Source of the DNA: Candidatus Alcyoniella australis
Lineage (GTDB): Bacteria; Lernaellota; Lernaellaia; JAVCCG01; Alcyoniellaceae
Direction: 5' to 3'
Length of the DNA stretch: 64,000 nucleotides
NCBI GenBank assembly: GCA_030765605.1
Contig: JAVCCG010000019.1
Location: forward strand, 14,723-78,722
In this document: positions 1 to 8,635 of the stretch, piece after piece
How the letters are laid out: each line of letters begins with the position of its first letter
Numbering within the stretch: position 1 is the first letter of the stretch
Notes under the pieces: generated by a model
Told to the model about the DNA's origin: nothing
Seen by the model: only the letters and a program-made list of their open reading frames with translations
Database searches by the model: none
Position numbers and translations under genes: made by a program

Positions 1-16
1 CGCGACAGTAACTTTC

Positions 17-1540
17 TCAGGGGCTATCAGGCTTAACCTCGATCACAACCTCCAAGTCGATGGACTCGCGGCCCCAGGCGCGGTCCCACAGGTCTTGGCG
101 CACGCCGATGGCGTTGAACTGGCCGGGCCAGGCCTGAAACAGCAGCTCGTGGTACCAACCCCATTGGCCCGAGGCCAGCTCGTCGTAACTCTCCCAAGCG
201 CAGATCCAGATCGGCGAATCAGCCTGCTCGGGAGGCTCGGTGTGGTAGTCCACCGTGGTGAAGCGCCGCAGATAGAACGGTATCGGATGCTTGTCCTCGA
301 GCACCAGCACCGGCAGCGACCAGCCCTGCTCCGAGGTCTGGACCGCGCGGTAGAGTAGGGCAAAGGCTCCCTCGAGATCCTCCTGGGACTGCACGTAAAC
401 CAACGGCTCGTCGTTGTCGGTATACATCACGAAGTTCAGCGCCAGGCAGTAGCACAGCATGTAGCCCGCGCCCACTGCCGTGAAAACAACCAGCGCCGCG
501 CGCGCCAGGCGCATTGAGCACAGCATCCGCCAGGCGACCACGATCCCCGACGCGGCTAGCAGGCTCAGGCAGCAGGTGATCTGCACCAGGCACCACGGCG
601 TCTTGTAGGGAATGCCTGAGTAGATCAGCAGCACGCTCAGGGCGACCACGCTCAGGAAGCGTTGCAGCCGCGCGCCGCGAATTCCCTCGACGACCGCGGG
701 GAGTGAGAGCAGCCACAGCGGCCAGGCGTGACGTTGCAGCATCCCGAAGAAGTACCAGAAGTCCTTGACGTGGTCCGCTCCGGCTGTGCCGCCCCACAAG
801 GCGAAGGCCGCGAAAAAATCGAGCAGGCCGCGCGGATTGTCGCCAAACGACGAGAACAGCGCGCCCCAGATCAGCGCTGCCACCAGGCAGCCCTGGGCCA
901 AGGCCGCCAGCCGGGCCTTGAGCTCGAGGGCCGAGACCTCGCGCTGCGGATCGCGGCGCTGCAGCAGCAGTTCGAGCCCCGCTGCCAGTCCCACGGCGAT
1001 AATCAAAAACGCCGCGGTCTCCTTGGCGCTCAGCGCCAGTGCGGCCCAGACCGGGACCAGCCGCATTGACCAGAGATCGTTGCGCAGCACCGCGCCCGCC
1101 GCTGCGACGATCAGTCCCACGCTGGCGGCGGCCAGCAGCACCTCGTGGATCAGCATCCGCGAAAAAAACGTCTGGTCGGGCGATACGGCGAGCAGCAGCC
1201 CGGCCAGCAGGGCCGTGGCCGCGCCCAGAGTGCGCCTGCCGGAGAGCGCGAGTAACACGGTCAGCATGCCGAACAGCGCCGGGACCAGCCGCAGGGCGAA
1301 CTTGTCGACGCCGGAGGGCGTTAGATACGACCAGATCGGCAGGGCCGCGTAATACAGCAGCGGCCCGTGATAGGCCGCCGGGTCGTAGCTCCAGCCCAGG
1401 CCTTGGATGATCCAGCGCACGAACTCGAAGTTGACCGACTCGTCGTGGTGCACCGGCCGCAGGTCCAGGCCGTGGAACCTCAGCCAGGCGGCGAGCGACA
1501 GCACGGCCAGCGCCGCAATGATCGGGCCGATTTTACGCAT
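17..1540 (-). CDS. Agl23-like (TIGR03663-type) GT-C membrane protein
   Basis: A 507-residue polytopic membrane protein of the GT-C superfamily. The first extracytoplasmic loop carries the acidic motif HHDESVNFEF, placed where GT-C enzymes keep their metal/catalytic acidic pair, and the order 'HHDES..YHGPLLYY' is what I associate with TIGR03663 (flippase-associated Agl23) proteins. About ten hydrophobic segments are followed by a soluble C-terminal domain of roughly 120 residues. It probably transfers sugar from a lipid-linked donor outside the cytoplasmic membrane. I chose ATG at 1540 (MRKIGP, straight into a TM segment) over an in-frame start at 1615, whose extra 25 residues look non-coding and reach into the divergent gene. 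The family call is from memory of motifs; the GT-C class is more secure. Confidence 0.75.
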   Translation of the reverse strand: MRKIGPIIAALAVLSLAAWLRFHGLDLRPVHHDESVNFEFVRWIIQGLGWSYDPAAYHGPLLYYAALPIWSYLTPSGVDKFALRLVPALFGMLTVLLALSGRRTLGAATALLAGLLLAVSPDQTFFSRMLIHEVLLAAASVGLIVAAAGAVLRNDLWSMRLVPVWAALALSAKETAAFLIIAVGLAAGLELLLQRRDPQREVSALELKARLAALAQGCLVAALIWGALFSSFGDNPRGLLDFFAAFALWGGTAGADHVKDFWYFFGMLQRHAWPLWLLSLPAVVEGIRGARLQRFLSVVALSVLLIYSGIPYKTPWCLVQITCCLSLLAASGIVVAWRMLCSMRLARAALVVFTAVGAGYMLCYCLALNFVMYTDNDEPLVYVQSQEDLEGAFALLYRAVQTSEQGWSLPVLVLEDKHPIPFYLRRFTTVDYHTEPPEQADSPIWICAWESYDELASGQWGWYHELLFQAWPGQFNAIGVRQDLWDRAWGRESIDLEVVIEVKPDSP

Positions 1541-1601
1541 CGGCGAATTATTAACACCTGTGGGCTTGTTGATAAAGCGTTGCTCTGCTAGAGCAGTTCC
1601 C

Positions 1602-2009
1602 ATGCGCGGTCCCACACTGATGATCGTCCTGTGTCTGGCACTGCTGGCGGCCTGTTCCGCGGGCGAATCGGAGTACTCACTGTACCAGGGGAGTCTCGCT
1701 ACTCAAGACCAACAGCTGCGCGTTGTGCAACGCGCCGATTCGTGCCGTATCGAGCTGCTTCCCGGCGCGCAGACGATCCGCGCCGAGCACGCCCAGTGCC
1801 GTTGGGCGCGGCCGGCCGCCCTAGCCCACGGCGAGCCGTACCTGATCGTGGGCGTACGCCGCGACCAGGGCGATACCTTCTGGATGGTTTCGGAGCAGCA
1901 GACCGCCGAGTTGCTCGACGAGCTACTCGGTCCGGGCAGGTTCGCGCCGCTGGAATCGTCAGGATACGCGGTGTTCGAGCTCGGTCGCGAGGACATCGAG
2001 AGTCTCTGA
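1602..2009 (+). CDS. small lipoprotein, unknown function
   Basis: A 135-residue predicted lipoprotein. The N-terminus MRGPTLMIVLCLALLAACSA is a short signal peptide with lipobox LAAC, so it should be lipidated on Cys18. An internal ATG at 1620 (MIVLCLALLAAC) is an equally plausible start. The mature part is about 115 residues with two further Cys and no recognised domain. It is divergent from the GT-C gene, with about 61 bp between starts, so the two may share a promoter region. No function assigned. Confidence 0.65.
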   Translation: MRGPTLMIVLCLALLAACSAGESEYSLYQGSLATQDQQLRVVQRADSCRIELLPGAQTIRAEHAQCRWARPAALAHGEPYLIVGVRRDQGDTFWMVSEQQTAELLDELLGPGRFAPLESSGYAVFELGREDIESL

Positions 2010-2102
2010 CCGCGGTCGGTATATTTTCGTTACAATTTAACCTACAATATCTTTTTTGAGGGGGCCTTGTTACGACTGGGGTGAAATAGGAGGCAACTTT
2101 TG

Positions 2103-2729
2103 ATGAGAGCTCGTTCAATGATCCTGATCGCCGCGTTGTTGATTATGGCGATGGTGACCACTGCCCAGGCCAGCCCTTTTCGCGAATATCCTTGGACCGT
2201 GGGCGTCCGATCCCACGTCGTCTACATCCCCGACTTCGTTCTGGGCAGCTACTACGAAACCCATAAATCGATCAGCGCCGTGGGCTACGGCGTGTTCTGG
2301 GGGTACAGCTGGGAGCGGATCGAGCTGAACATGAACATCGAGAACTACTCCACGTTCTGGCAGGACGGCACCTGGATGGAGAAGGGCGGCGACCCGGCTG
2401 TGGACCGCGATTACATCGAGGCCCGCGGCGTGGGAATCGCCTCGTTCGACTGCACCGCCTACTTCAAGCAGCCCATCGGCGATTACGTCGAGTACCGCAT
2501 CGGCATCGGCGTGGGCATGGGGTTCCCCTACGGTAAGGTGACGACCTACGACATCGTCGAGGACCAACGCGAGGCCAAGGGCGAGACCACGGCCCTGCCC
2601 TCGGTGCTGCCGGTGTTCGCACTGGAGAACGTGTTCGCCTTTTACCTGCACGAGCACTTCTCGCTCAACGTCAACTTCGGCATCAAGCAGGGGCTGGCGG
2701 CGGGCATCCAGCTGCAAACGCACTTCTAA
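2103..2729 (+). CDS. secreted, probable outer-membrane beta-barrel protein
   Basis: A 208-residue protein with a clear Sec signal peptide (MRARSMILIAALL... ending near AQA-SP). The mature chain is rich in aromatic residues and alternating strands (for example VEYRIGIGVGMGFPYG and FSLNVNFGIK) and ends in Phe (QTHF), the usual C-terminal signal for Bam-inserted barrels. A strong Shine-Dalgarno AGGAGG at 2088-2093 sits 9 nt before ATG 2103, which fixes the start. The next gene begins 3 nt after its stop, so the two are co-transcribed. The family is not recognised; the barrel assignment is inferred from composition and terminus. Confidence 0.7.
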   Translation: MRARSMILIAALLIMAMVTTAQASPFREYPWTVGVRSHVVYIPDFVLGSYYETHKSISAVGYGVFWGYSWERIELNMNIENYSTFWQDGTWMEKGGDPAVDRDYIEARGVGIASFDCTAYFKQPIGDYVEYRIGIGVGMGFPYGKVTTYDIVEDQREAKGETTALPSVLPVFALENVFAFYLHEHFSLNVNFGIKQGLAAGIQLQTHF

Positions 2730-2732
2730 GCG

Positions 2733-4085
2733 ATGGGCGCAATGCGCGCCGCGGCAATCGGCCTGATTCTGACACTCGCGCTGGCTACGGGTGCCTTTGC
2801 AATCGACTACCGCAGTCTGGCCGAGACCTATTCGCCGATCTGGTACGTTGACACCGACGATGGCCGCACCAAGTCCGACTACATCACGGCCTACGACTTT
2901 GACGGCGACCGCCGCACGGACAACAACTGGGAGAGCCTCGAGAGCGGCGACCTATTGGCCGTGACCTACTACTCGGTAATCGAAACCGAGACGCACTATT
3001 TCATCCACTACTTCATCTACTGGCCCCAGGACTGGTTCTGGTGGCCGGATTCCGACGTCGTGTCCCACGAGAACGACATGGAGGGCGCGCTGGTGGTGGT
3101 GACCAAGGTCGAGGACGAGCCCGGCGAGCTGCTGCTGGTGGAGACCTCGGCCGAGCTCAACATCTTCAGTTGGTCCTCGCACCCCTACGTTGACGACGGC
3201 GATGAGGACCTAGCCGGCGGGGTCAAGACCTTTGACACGCACCCGCGAATCTACGCCTGCTCCCAGAGCCACCACGTGGTGCTCGACGACGTGTGGGTGG
3301 TGTTCGGCTCGTATGTGGGCGACTCGGGCGACGACTTCCCGGGCGACGACGGCGTGGTCTACTTCTACCGCGGCGCGGCCGAGCAGCCCAGCACCTACAA
3401 CGACCGCGACGTGGGGTACGACCTGGTCTCGATCCTCGACGACCTGTGGCCCGAGGCCCTGGGCCCGTTCGGCACCGGCACGATGCTCGACTGCCCCGTG
3501 CGCTACATCGGCCATCGTTTCACTGTCGGCGATTACCTGGGCATGTGCTTTGACGGCGACACGTTCGAGGACGACGCGGGCAAGTCGCCCTGGGGGCTCG
3601 ACGACGAGAACGACGCACTGGAGGTCGGCGACTGGTTCCTCGACCCGGCCGACACGGTCTATACGCATCTGACCATCCAGGGCGAGTTCTCGCGCTACTA
3701 CGTGTACAACCCCTACCTGGCGTCCATCGCCCCGCGCATCGTCTCCACCGCCGCGACCCAGGCATGGCTGGATACGCCCTACCATTACGACGAGGACGAC
3801 ACGGCCCAGGCCGAGGGGAATCAGCCGCTGTTCTGGGAGAAGGTCGCTGGGCCGAACGATCTGGAGATCGACGAGTCTAACGGCCGCGTGGAGTGGACGC
3901 CGGACAGTCCCGGCGACTTCACGATCACCATCCGCGCCCTGAGCCCGGCCGGGCGCGACGATCAGAGCTTCACGGTCAACGTCTCCACCGACGATCCGCC
4001 CGTTGGCGACGACGACGACCCCTCGGGCGACGACGACGACTCCCGCGACCGCTCCACTGAAGACGAAGCCGGCTGCTGCGGGTAG
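2733..4085 (+). CDS. secreted Vps62-like protein with Ig-like domain and Asp-rich, Cys-ended tail
   Basis: 450 residues. A signal peptide (ending near GAFA-ID) precedes a large domain with motifs HYFIHYFIYWPQDW and SHENDMEG, which resemble the Vps62-like fold found in secreted bacterial proteins (from memory). Residues about 340-410 look like a putative-Ig (He_PIG) domain, with GRVEWTPDSPGDFTITI and a terminal FTVNV strand. The tail is an acidic linker with two DDDD runs (GDDDDPSGDDDDS) ending in AGCCG, which could be a C-terminal anchoring or processing signal; no TM segment follows. It lies 3 nt behind the barrel gene, suggesting a shared envelope role. Function unknown. Confidence 0.65.
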   Translation: MGAMRAAAIGLILTLALATGAFAIDYRSLAETYSPIWYVDTDDGRTKSDYITAYDFDGDRRTDNNWESLESGDLLAVTYYSVIETETHYFIHYFIYWPQDWFWWPDSDVVSHENDMEGALVVVTKVEDEPGELLLVETSAELNIFSWSSHPYVDDGDEDLAGGVKTFDTHPRIYACSQSHHVVLDDVWVVFGSYVGDSGDDFPGDDGVVYFYRGAAEQPSTYNDRDVGYDLVSILDDLWPEALGPFGTGTMLDCPVRYIGHRFTVGDYLGMCFDGDTFEDDAGKSPWGLDDENDALEVGDWFLDPADTVYTHLTIQGEFSRYYVYNPYLASIAPRIVSTAATQAWLDTPYHYDEDDTAQAEGNQPLFWEKVAGPNDLEIDESNGRVEWTPDSPGDFTITIRALSPAGRDDQSFTVNVSTDDPPVGDDDDPSGDDDDSRDRSTEDEAGCCG

Positions 4086-4102
4086 CCGGCTCAAAGCCGG
4101 GC

Positions 4103-4168
4103 GCGGGGTGGGGCGTGGCGCTACGACCAGCGAACTACGCGAGTCTTGTGGCGGCCCCAAGCCGCCCC
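4103..4168 (+). repeat. dispersed repeat family A, copy 1 (hairpin-ended)
   Basis: About 66 bp beginning GCGGGGTGGGGCGTGGC and ending in a hairpin with stem GGCGGC/GCCGCC (4150-4155 with 4161-4166). It matches copy 2 (4231-4296) and, inverted, 63096-63160. A separate small hairpin CCGGCT-CAA-AGCCGG (4086-4100) sits directly behind the stop codon of the preceding gene. There is no T-tract, so it is not a typical intrinsic terminator. Confidence 0.75.
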
Positions 4169-4184
4169 GGCGAGCCCCACACAC

Positions 4185-4296
4185 AAAGATCGATTACTCG
4201 ATCTTTACTTCCTCCCAACCATCTTCCGACGCGGGGTGGGTCGTGGCATTACAACCAGCGTTCTGCGCGAGTTTTGTGGCACCTCAAAGGTGCCCC
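4185..4296 (+). repeat. dispersed repeat family A, copy 2 with leading palindrome
   Basis: It starts with a 9-bp palindrome, AAAGATCGA-TTAC-TCGATCTTT (4185-4206), runs through TTCCTCCCAACCATCTTCCG, then repeats the core of copy 1 from 4231. It ends in a hairpin GGCACCT-CAA-AGGTGCC (4278-4294). That stem differs from copy 1 on both sides but still pairs fully. The end overlaps the stop codon of the convergent gene at 4296. The palindrome recurs near 61334 and 63181. Confidence 0.8.
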
Positions 4297-4841
4297 TATT
4301 CCCAGCGTTCGCGTTTGCGGCGCACCTCGATGCGTTTGACCGTAAGATTTTTAACGTAGCCGAAGTTGGGATCGTCGGCAGTGCGGTTCCAGATCTGCAC
4401 CTCCACCGGGTAGCCCTCGACCTTCCAGCGATACACGTCGTACCACTGGTCGGGCTGTTCGTCCTTGGATTCGGGAAATCCCCAGCGCCCCTGGCACGAC
4501 AAATAGTGGTCGCCAAGCCGCACGCCCTGGAAACGGCCCTCGAAGCGTTGGCCGTCGGCAAAGGTAGTGAGCACCACGCGATCGACCTCGTCGTACTCGC
4601 GGTGCACGAATGCGATAAATCCCTTGGCAAAGAACGAACAGATGCGATCTTCCGCGTCGAACAACGTGCGGTCGGGTTTGCCGAAAACCTCGGTCAGGTC
4701 CTCGTAGGAACGGCCGATCATTTTCAGCGCCAGCGGGTTTCCTTCGGCATCGACCAGCTTCTTGCGCGCCAACGAAACCTGGGGCGCGGCCAACAGCAGC
4801 ACCAGCGCGATTAATATTGAAATCCTAAAAGCGCGATTCAA
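4296..4841 (-). CDS. secreted protein with SmpA-like motif, unknown function
   Basis: A 181-residue exported protein. TTG at 4841 is chosen because a GGAGGA Shine-Dalgarno lies 5 nt upstream and the product then begins directly with a signal peptide ([17 protein letters not shown], cleavage near SLA). A start at 4934 would put 31 polar residues in front. The segment [19 protein letters not shown] resembles the 'G-x-S-xx-E-V-xx-x-FGKPD' motif of SmpA/OmlA-like envelope proteins, followed by beta-rich sequence. It overlaps the NUDIX gene by 17 nt, so the two are translationally coupled. No precise function. Confidence 0.65.
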   Translation of the reverse strand: MNRAFRISILIALVLLLAAPQVSLARKKLVDAEGNPLALKMIGRSYEDLTEVFGKPDRTLFDAEDRICSFFAKGFIAFVHREYDEVDRVVLTTFADGQRFEGRFQGVRLGDHYLSCQGRWGFPESKDEQPDQWYDVYRWKVEGYPVEVQIWNRTADDPNFGYVKNLTVKRIEVRRKRERWE

Positions 4842-5226
4842 AGTAGTCCTCCAAAATCCGCGCGTGGTCAAAGCAGATTGGGCCGGGCAGGTCTTCGCGT
4901 TTGAAGATTTCGGCTTGCGCCGCGTCGTCGGCACCCACGGGTTTGCCCTGGGCTTGGGCCACGAATACCACGCTCAGGCTGTGATGCCGCGGGTCGCGCT
5001 GCGGGTCGGAGTAGGTATGGAACTGGCGCAGCAGCTTGACCTCTAGGCCGGTCTCCTCTTTGGCCTCGCGCACGGCGGCCTGCTCCGCGCTCTCGCCGTA
5101 GTCGATGAATCCGCCGGGCAAAGCCCAGCCGTGGGGCTCGTTGAGCCGCTGGATCAGCACAATCCCGCCGTTGATCTGGATAATGATATCGACGGTGGGT
5201 AGCGGGTTGCGATACTCTTTGCTCAC
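4825..5226 (-). CDS. NUDIX hydrolase
   Basis: 133 residues, a typical length for a single-domain NUDIX pyrophosphatase. The NUDIX box is complete: G39-x5-E45-x7-R53-E54-x2-E57-E58-x-G60 (GGFIDYGES...REAKEETG), giving the metal-binding helix. It should hydrolyse a nucleoside diphosphate linked to another moiety; the substrate cannot be told from sequence, although ADP-ribose or 8-oxo-dGTP types are the usual candidates. It is the first gene of a two-gene minus-strand unit and is divergent from the SGNH gene at 5277. Confidence 0.9.
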   Translation of the reverse strand: MSKEYRNPLPTVDIIIQINGGIVLIQRLNEPHGWALPGGFIDYGESAEQAAVREAKEETGLEVKLLRQFHTYSDPQRDPRHHSLSVVFVAQAQGKPVGADDAAQAEIFKREDLPGPICFDHARILEDYFESRF

Positions 5227-5276
5227 TTATCGACTCCTCGAAGCAAAAGTTACCCGCGCACACTCCAGGATGCAAG

Positions 5277-7283
5277 ATGAACGCACCAGGCCATAACTCG
5301 AGTCGCTCGCGCCAAGCGCTGATGGCGCTGGTGGCTGCGGCCATCGGCCTGATCCTGTTGTTGGGTCCCGGCGAGCTGATCGCCAGACATTTAAATCTGG
5401 GCGCACCGGCGCTGAGCTGGCCGAGCGACCTTAACTATCAAAAGCTGCAACAGCCGACACTGAGTGAGTACGCCGCGCCCGACGGCTCGCGTTGGCTGCT
5501 CCCCGGCGAGCTGGTCAACATCCAGCCTCTGGCCGTGCCCGTGCGCAAATCCGAACGCACCTTCCGCATCATGCTCTTCGGCGGCAGCGCGGCCTATGCC
5601 GGCGAGTTCGAGCCCGGCGGCTCCTGGCCGCGAATCGTCGAGCGGCTGCTGGCCGCGGCCTATCCCGAGCGCGACATTCAAATGATCAACCTGGGCGTGG
5701 TCGGGCACTCGAGCAACGAGGTGCTGCCGCGCGTGGCCGAGACGCTGGCCTATGACCCCGACCTGCTGATCGTCTACTCGGGCAACAACGAGGCGCTGGA
5801 TATGACCGCGCACTTCAACGTGCGCAACACCAGCCTGGCCGCGTTACGGCTGCGACGCTGGCTGCGCGATCACAGCGCGATCTACCGCCTGACCGCGCGG
5901 CTGGCGGCCAAGGCCTGGACCCGCGAGATCAACCTGGATAAGCAAAGCGCGACCCACGAGCATCGCTGGTCCGAGGAGGACTGGCGCTTCGTTGCCCAGC
6001 GCTATCGCCGCAACCTCGAACGCATCTGCGAACTGGCCGACGAGGCGCAGACGCCGCTGATGCTCTCGACCCTGGTCAACTCCGAGGAGCGGGCCAACCG
6101 CCCGGACCGCTGCTTCTTCTGCGACTCGTGGCTGGGACCGACCACCTCGACCGACGACGCCTCGGGCGTGTGGCATCTGGATTGGGCGTTCGAGCTGTGG
6201 AAGCTCGGCCGATCCGGGCGCGCGCTGACGATGCTCGAACAGGCCGCAACGCAGATCAAGCCCGACGGCGGAGAACCGCTGGTGCGCGCGCTGATCGAAC
6301 GCGACCTGGGTCAGGTCGAACAGGCCGCAGCCCGAGCCGAGACCGTGGCGCAAGGGCTCGAGCGCGACGAGCGCTGGCGCGAACACCCGGTGCTCGGCGC
6401 GCGCTACATCGTGGCCCTGCAACTGTGCGGACGGCGCGACCGGCTGCACGAGGTCAACCCCGAGGTCCTCAAGGCAAGCTGGTTGATCAGCCCCGAGGAC
6501 CGGCTGTACTTCCTGGCGCGGCTCTCGGAGTTCACGGGCGAGGACTCGCAGCTTGAGCGCGAGGTCGAGCAGATCCTCTCGCTGCCCGACGACGTGATCG
6601 TCACCGGCCGCCGTTTAAATCCGGTGGTCCAGCAGGTGGCGGCCGAGCGCGGCGCGACCCTGTTGCAGCCCGACGTCGCCCTGCGGCGCTGCAATCCCGC
6701 GGGCCGCCTGGGGACCGACGCGCTGTTCGACTACTGCCACTTCACTCATAGCGGCGCGCACCGTATGGCCGCGTTCTTTGCCCAGGCGGTGGTCGATACG
6801 GGGCTGCTGGGACCGATGAGTGAGCCGTCGGATTTCCAGGCCCTGGCCGAGCAATGGCGGCTTGAGCCGTGGGAAGCGGGCCGCGACTCGCTGTCCCTCG
6901 ATCGCTTCTGCGGAGTGGGGCGCAACCTGGTCAACCTTGAACACAGCCTGCCCAACGCCACGGCCCGGGCCCACGCCTATATCAAAAAATTGGATCAGGA
7001 CGACGCTACGCCCGAGGAGCTGGTCTGGGGGGCCAACGTGCGCTGCCGCTTCGACCGCGTGATGCCCGATCGGGCTGCGCCGCGGGCGTTGCCGCTCTAT
7101 CGTCTGGCCATCGAGCAGGAGCCGGACAACCCCGAGCTGCTGCAGAGCGCGGCGATCTGCTGCCTGTGGTCCGGACGGCCGGACCTGGCCGCGCCCTTTG
7201 TCGCACGGCTGTTCGAGCTGGGCGACTTTGATGGCGCGGCGCGACGCCTAAGCTATCGACTCGAGGCGGCGCCCACGCGTTGA
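5277..7283 (+). CDS. TM-anchored SGNH-like hydrolase (GGS/GNNE/DYCH type) with C-terminal repeat region
   Basis: 668 residues with an N-terminal TM anchor (about 13-36). The SGNH-like domain has block I FGGSA with candidate nucleophile Ser104, block III GNNE (169-172) and block V DYCH with Asp485/His488. The usual GDSL Asp is Gly here. An insert of about 200 residues with TPR-like helices separates the blocks and contains RPDRCFFC (CxxC). The C-terminal 150 residues again look helical and repeat-like. It is a close paralogue of 55963-58017 and more distant from 28973-30337. It probably acts outside the cytoplasmic membrane on acyl groups of a surface polymer; the substrate is unknown. Confidence 0.75.
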   Translation: MNAPGHNSSRSRQALMALVAAAIGLILLLGPGELIARHLNLGAPALSWPSDLNYQKLQQPTLSEYAAPDGSRWLLPGELVNIQPLAVPVRKSERTFRIMLFGGSAAYAGEFEPGGSWPRIVERLLAAAYPERDIQMINLGVVGHSSNEVLPRVAETLAYDPDLLIVYSGNNEALDMTAHFNVRNTSLAALRLRRWLRDHSAIYRLTARLAAKAWTREINLDKQSATHEHRWSEEDWRFVAQRYRRNLERICELADEAQTPLMLSTLVNSEERANRPDRCFFCDSWLGPTTSTDDASGVWHLDWAFELWKLGRSGRALTMLEQAATQIKPDGGEPLVRALIERDLGQVEQAAARAETVAQGLERDERWREHPVLGARYIVALQLCGRRDRLHEVNPEVLKASWLISPEDRLYFLARLSEFTGEDSQLEREVEQILSLPDDVIVTGRRLNPVVQQVAAERGATLLQPDVALRRCNPAGRLGTDALFDYCHFTHSGAHRMAAFFAQAVVDTGLLGPMSEPSDFQALAEQWRLEPWEAGRDSLSLDRFCGVGRNLVNLEHSLPNATARAHAYIKKLDQDDATPEELVWGANVRCRFDRVMPDRAAPRALPLYRLAIEQEPDNPELLQSAAICCLWSGRPDLAAPFVARLFELGDFDGAARRLSYRLEAAPTR

Positions 7284-7340
7284 CAGTCGGTCGGGCTGAA
7301 AGCTAGACTCTGTCAGTTCGACCTATTCCCACGGAGGAGT

Positions 7341-8597
7341 ATGCCCGTGCGACGCAACATCGCATTACTGTTATTGACAATCCTAATCGGCGCGATGGTC
7401 ATCTGTCTCGCTTCCTGCGGTGATGACTCCACCGACGAGATGACCGTCGAGGAGATCATTGCGCACGGCAAGAAATACCTGACCGAGGGTAAGGGCCTGG
7501 ACGCGACCCAGGCCTTTGAGGCCGCGTTGGTGCGCGCGCCGGACAACGCCGATGCCAAATTCGGGCTGGTGCTGAGCAACCTGATGCAGTTGACCTCGAT
7601 CATCGACGAGCTAATCGACCTGCTGGGCAACTTCGGCATGGACCAGGGGATGGACCCGTTGCTCGATGGCTTCGACCCGTTGGAAGACGGCTCGGATTTC
7701 AGCCGCGAGCTGCAAATGTTCATCGACAAGGTGGCGCTGGCCGGGCTGCGTCAGGCCGACCAGATGTACATCGAGCTGCAGCAGCTTCCCGACCCGACGT
7801 TCAGCATCGATTCCTACGTGCTCTATCTGGGCTCGGAAGAGCCGCTGCTGAGTTGGTCCGGCGAGCTCGATGGCGGCGAGCTGCACTTTCTCGGAGCGCT
7901 GAACTCGATCCTGCTCGGCGCCTTCGACCTGGTGCTGGCCCACGAGCTGGACATCGACATCAACGATCTGTCCCTGCCCGTGCTTCCCGAAGCGGGCGAC
8001 GACGATGACGGCGGAGATCCGGACGCGCTGCTCGACGAGAACACCATCGCCACCATCGACGTGATTCTCGAGTGGCTCTACGACTTCCTCAACGATCCCA
8101 AACATCCCAACCTGCTCTACCTCGACGGCGACGGCGTGGAGCGCATGCAGGCCTCGGGACGCGAGCTGGGCTCCGGCGTGCTGCGGCTGATGGCCTTGAT
8201 CGACTACACGCAGGCCGAGGCCCGCGGCGAGGGCGGAGCCGACGGCAACGTGTTCTGGGACGAGACCCGCGGGCTGGTGCTGATCCCCAAGACCCTCGAG
8301 ATCGAACCGGCGTTGGTCGAGGCGTTGCGGCCGCTGCTGCTGAACCTCAACGAGACGCTGTTCGACGGCACGCCGTTCGACATCGATCCGGCGCTGCCCA
8401 ATCCACTGGACATTGCCGCGGCCAACCAGCTGCTGATCTACTTCGGACTATTCGACGAGCCGCTGCTGCCCTACGGCCTGATCACCATCGACGTGGGCAT
8501 CTGGTTCCAGGATCCGGCGCCCGACGGCCTGCGCAGCCTGGTCTTCTCGATTATCGACATCTGGGATTTGGTCAAGCAACTGCTTGAGATGTTCTAG
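7341..8597 (+). CDS. lipoprotein with N-terminal TPR-like segment, unknown function
   Basis: 418 residues. GGAGGAG lies just upstream of ATG 7341. The signal peptide has lipobox LASC. Residues about 35-80 look like a TPR (KKYLTEGKGLDATQAFEAAL...PDNADAKFG is a typical A/B helix pair), followed by a mostly helical acidic domain with an Asp-rich spacer (AGDDDDGGD) near residue 217. Similar lipoproteins with this layout occur in deltaproteobacteria, but I cannot name the family. It stands alone between the SGNH gene and the HAD gene; its stop codon is part of a repeat family B end. Confidence 0.65.
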   Translation: MPVRRNIALLLLTILIGAMVICLASCGDDSTDEMTVEEIIAHGKKYLTEGKGLDATQAFEAALVRAPDNADAKFGLVLSNLMQLTSIIDELIDLLGNFGMDQGMDPLLDGFDPLEDGSDFSRELQMFIDKVALAGLRQADQMYIELQQLPDPTFSIDSYVLYLGSEEPLLSWSGELDGGELHFLGALNSILLGAFDLVLAHELDIDINDLSLPVLPEAGDDDDGGDPDALLDENTIATIDVILEWLYDFLNDPKHPNLLYLDGDGVERMQASGRELGSGVLRLMALIDYTQAEARGEGGADGNVFWDETRGLVLIPKTLEIEPALVEALRPLLLNLNETLFDGTPFDIDPALPNPLDIAAANQLLIYFGLFDEPLLPYGLITIDVGIWFQDPAPDGLRSLVFSIIDIWDLVKQLLEMF

Positions 8598-8631
8598 CCT
8601 GGATTATTTATGAGGGTTCGTCCGCGAGGCG
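8594..8631 (-). repeat. dispersed repeat family B, solo end
   Basis: The sequence CTAGCCTGGATTATTTATGAG (first 20 bases and beyond) matches the left end of the element at 40266 and, inverted, the ends at 40449 and 58119. It fills the gap between two genes, uses the TAG stop of the upstream gene as part of its CTAG end, and contributes a GAGG 6 nt before the ATG of the downstream gene. Confidence 0.65.
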
Positions 8632-8635
8632 CTTG

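Noticed and set aside
1541-1615. N-terminal extension of the Agl23-like protein to 1615
   Set aside because: The extra 25 residues look non-coding and the ATG at 1540 leads directly into the first TM helix.
4086-4100. Hairpin after the 2733-4085 gene as a Rho-independent terminator
   Set aside because: There is no T-tract after the stem; it resembles the hairpins of repeat family A instead.
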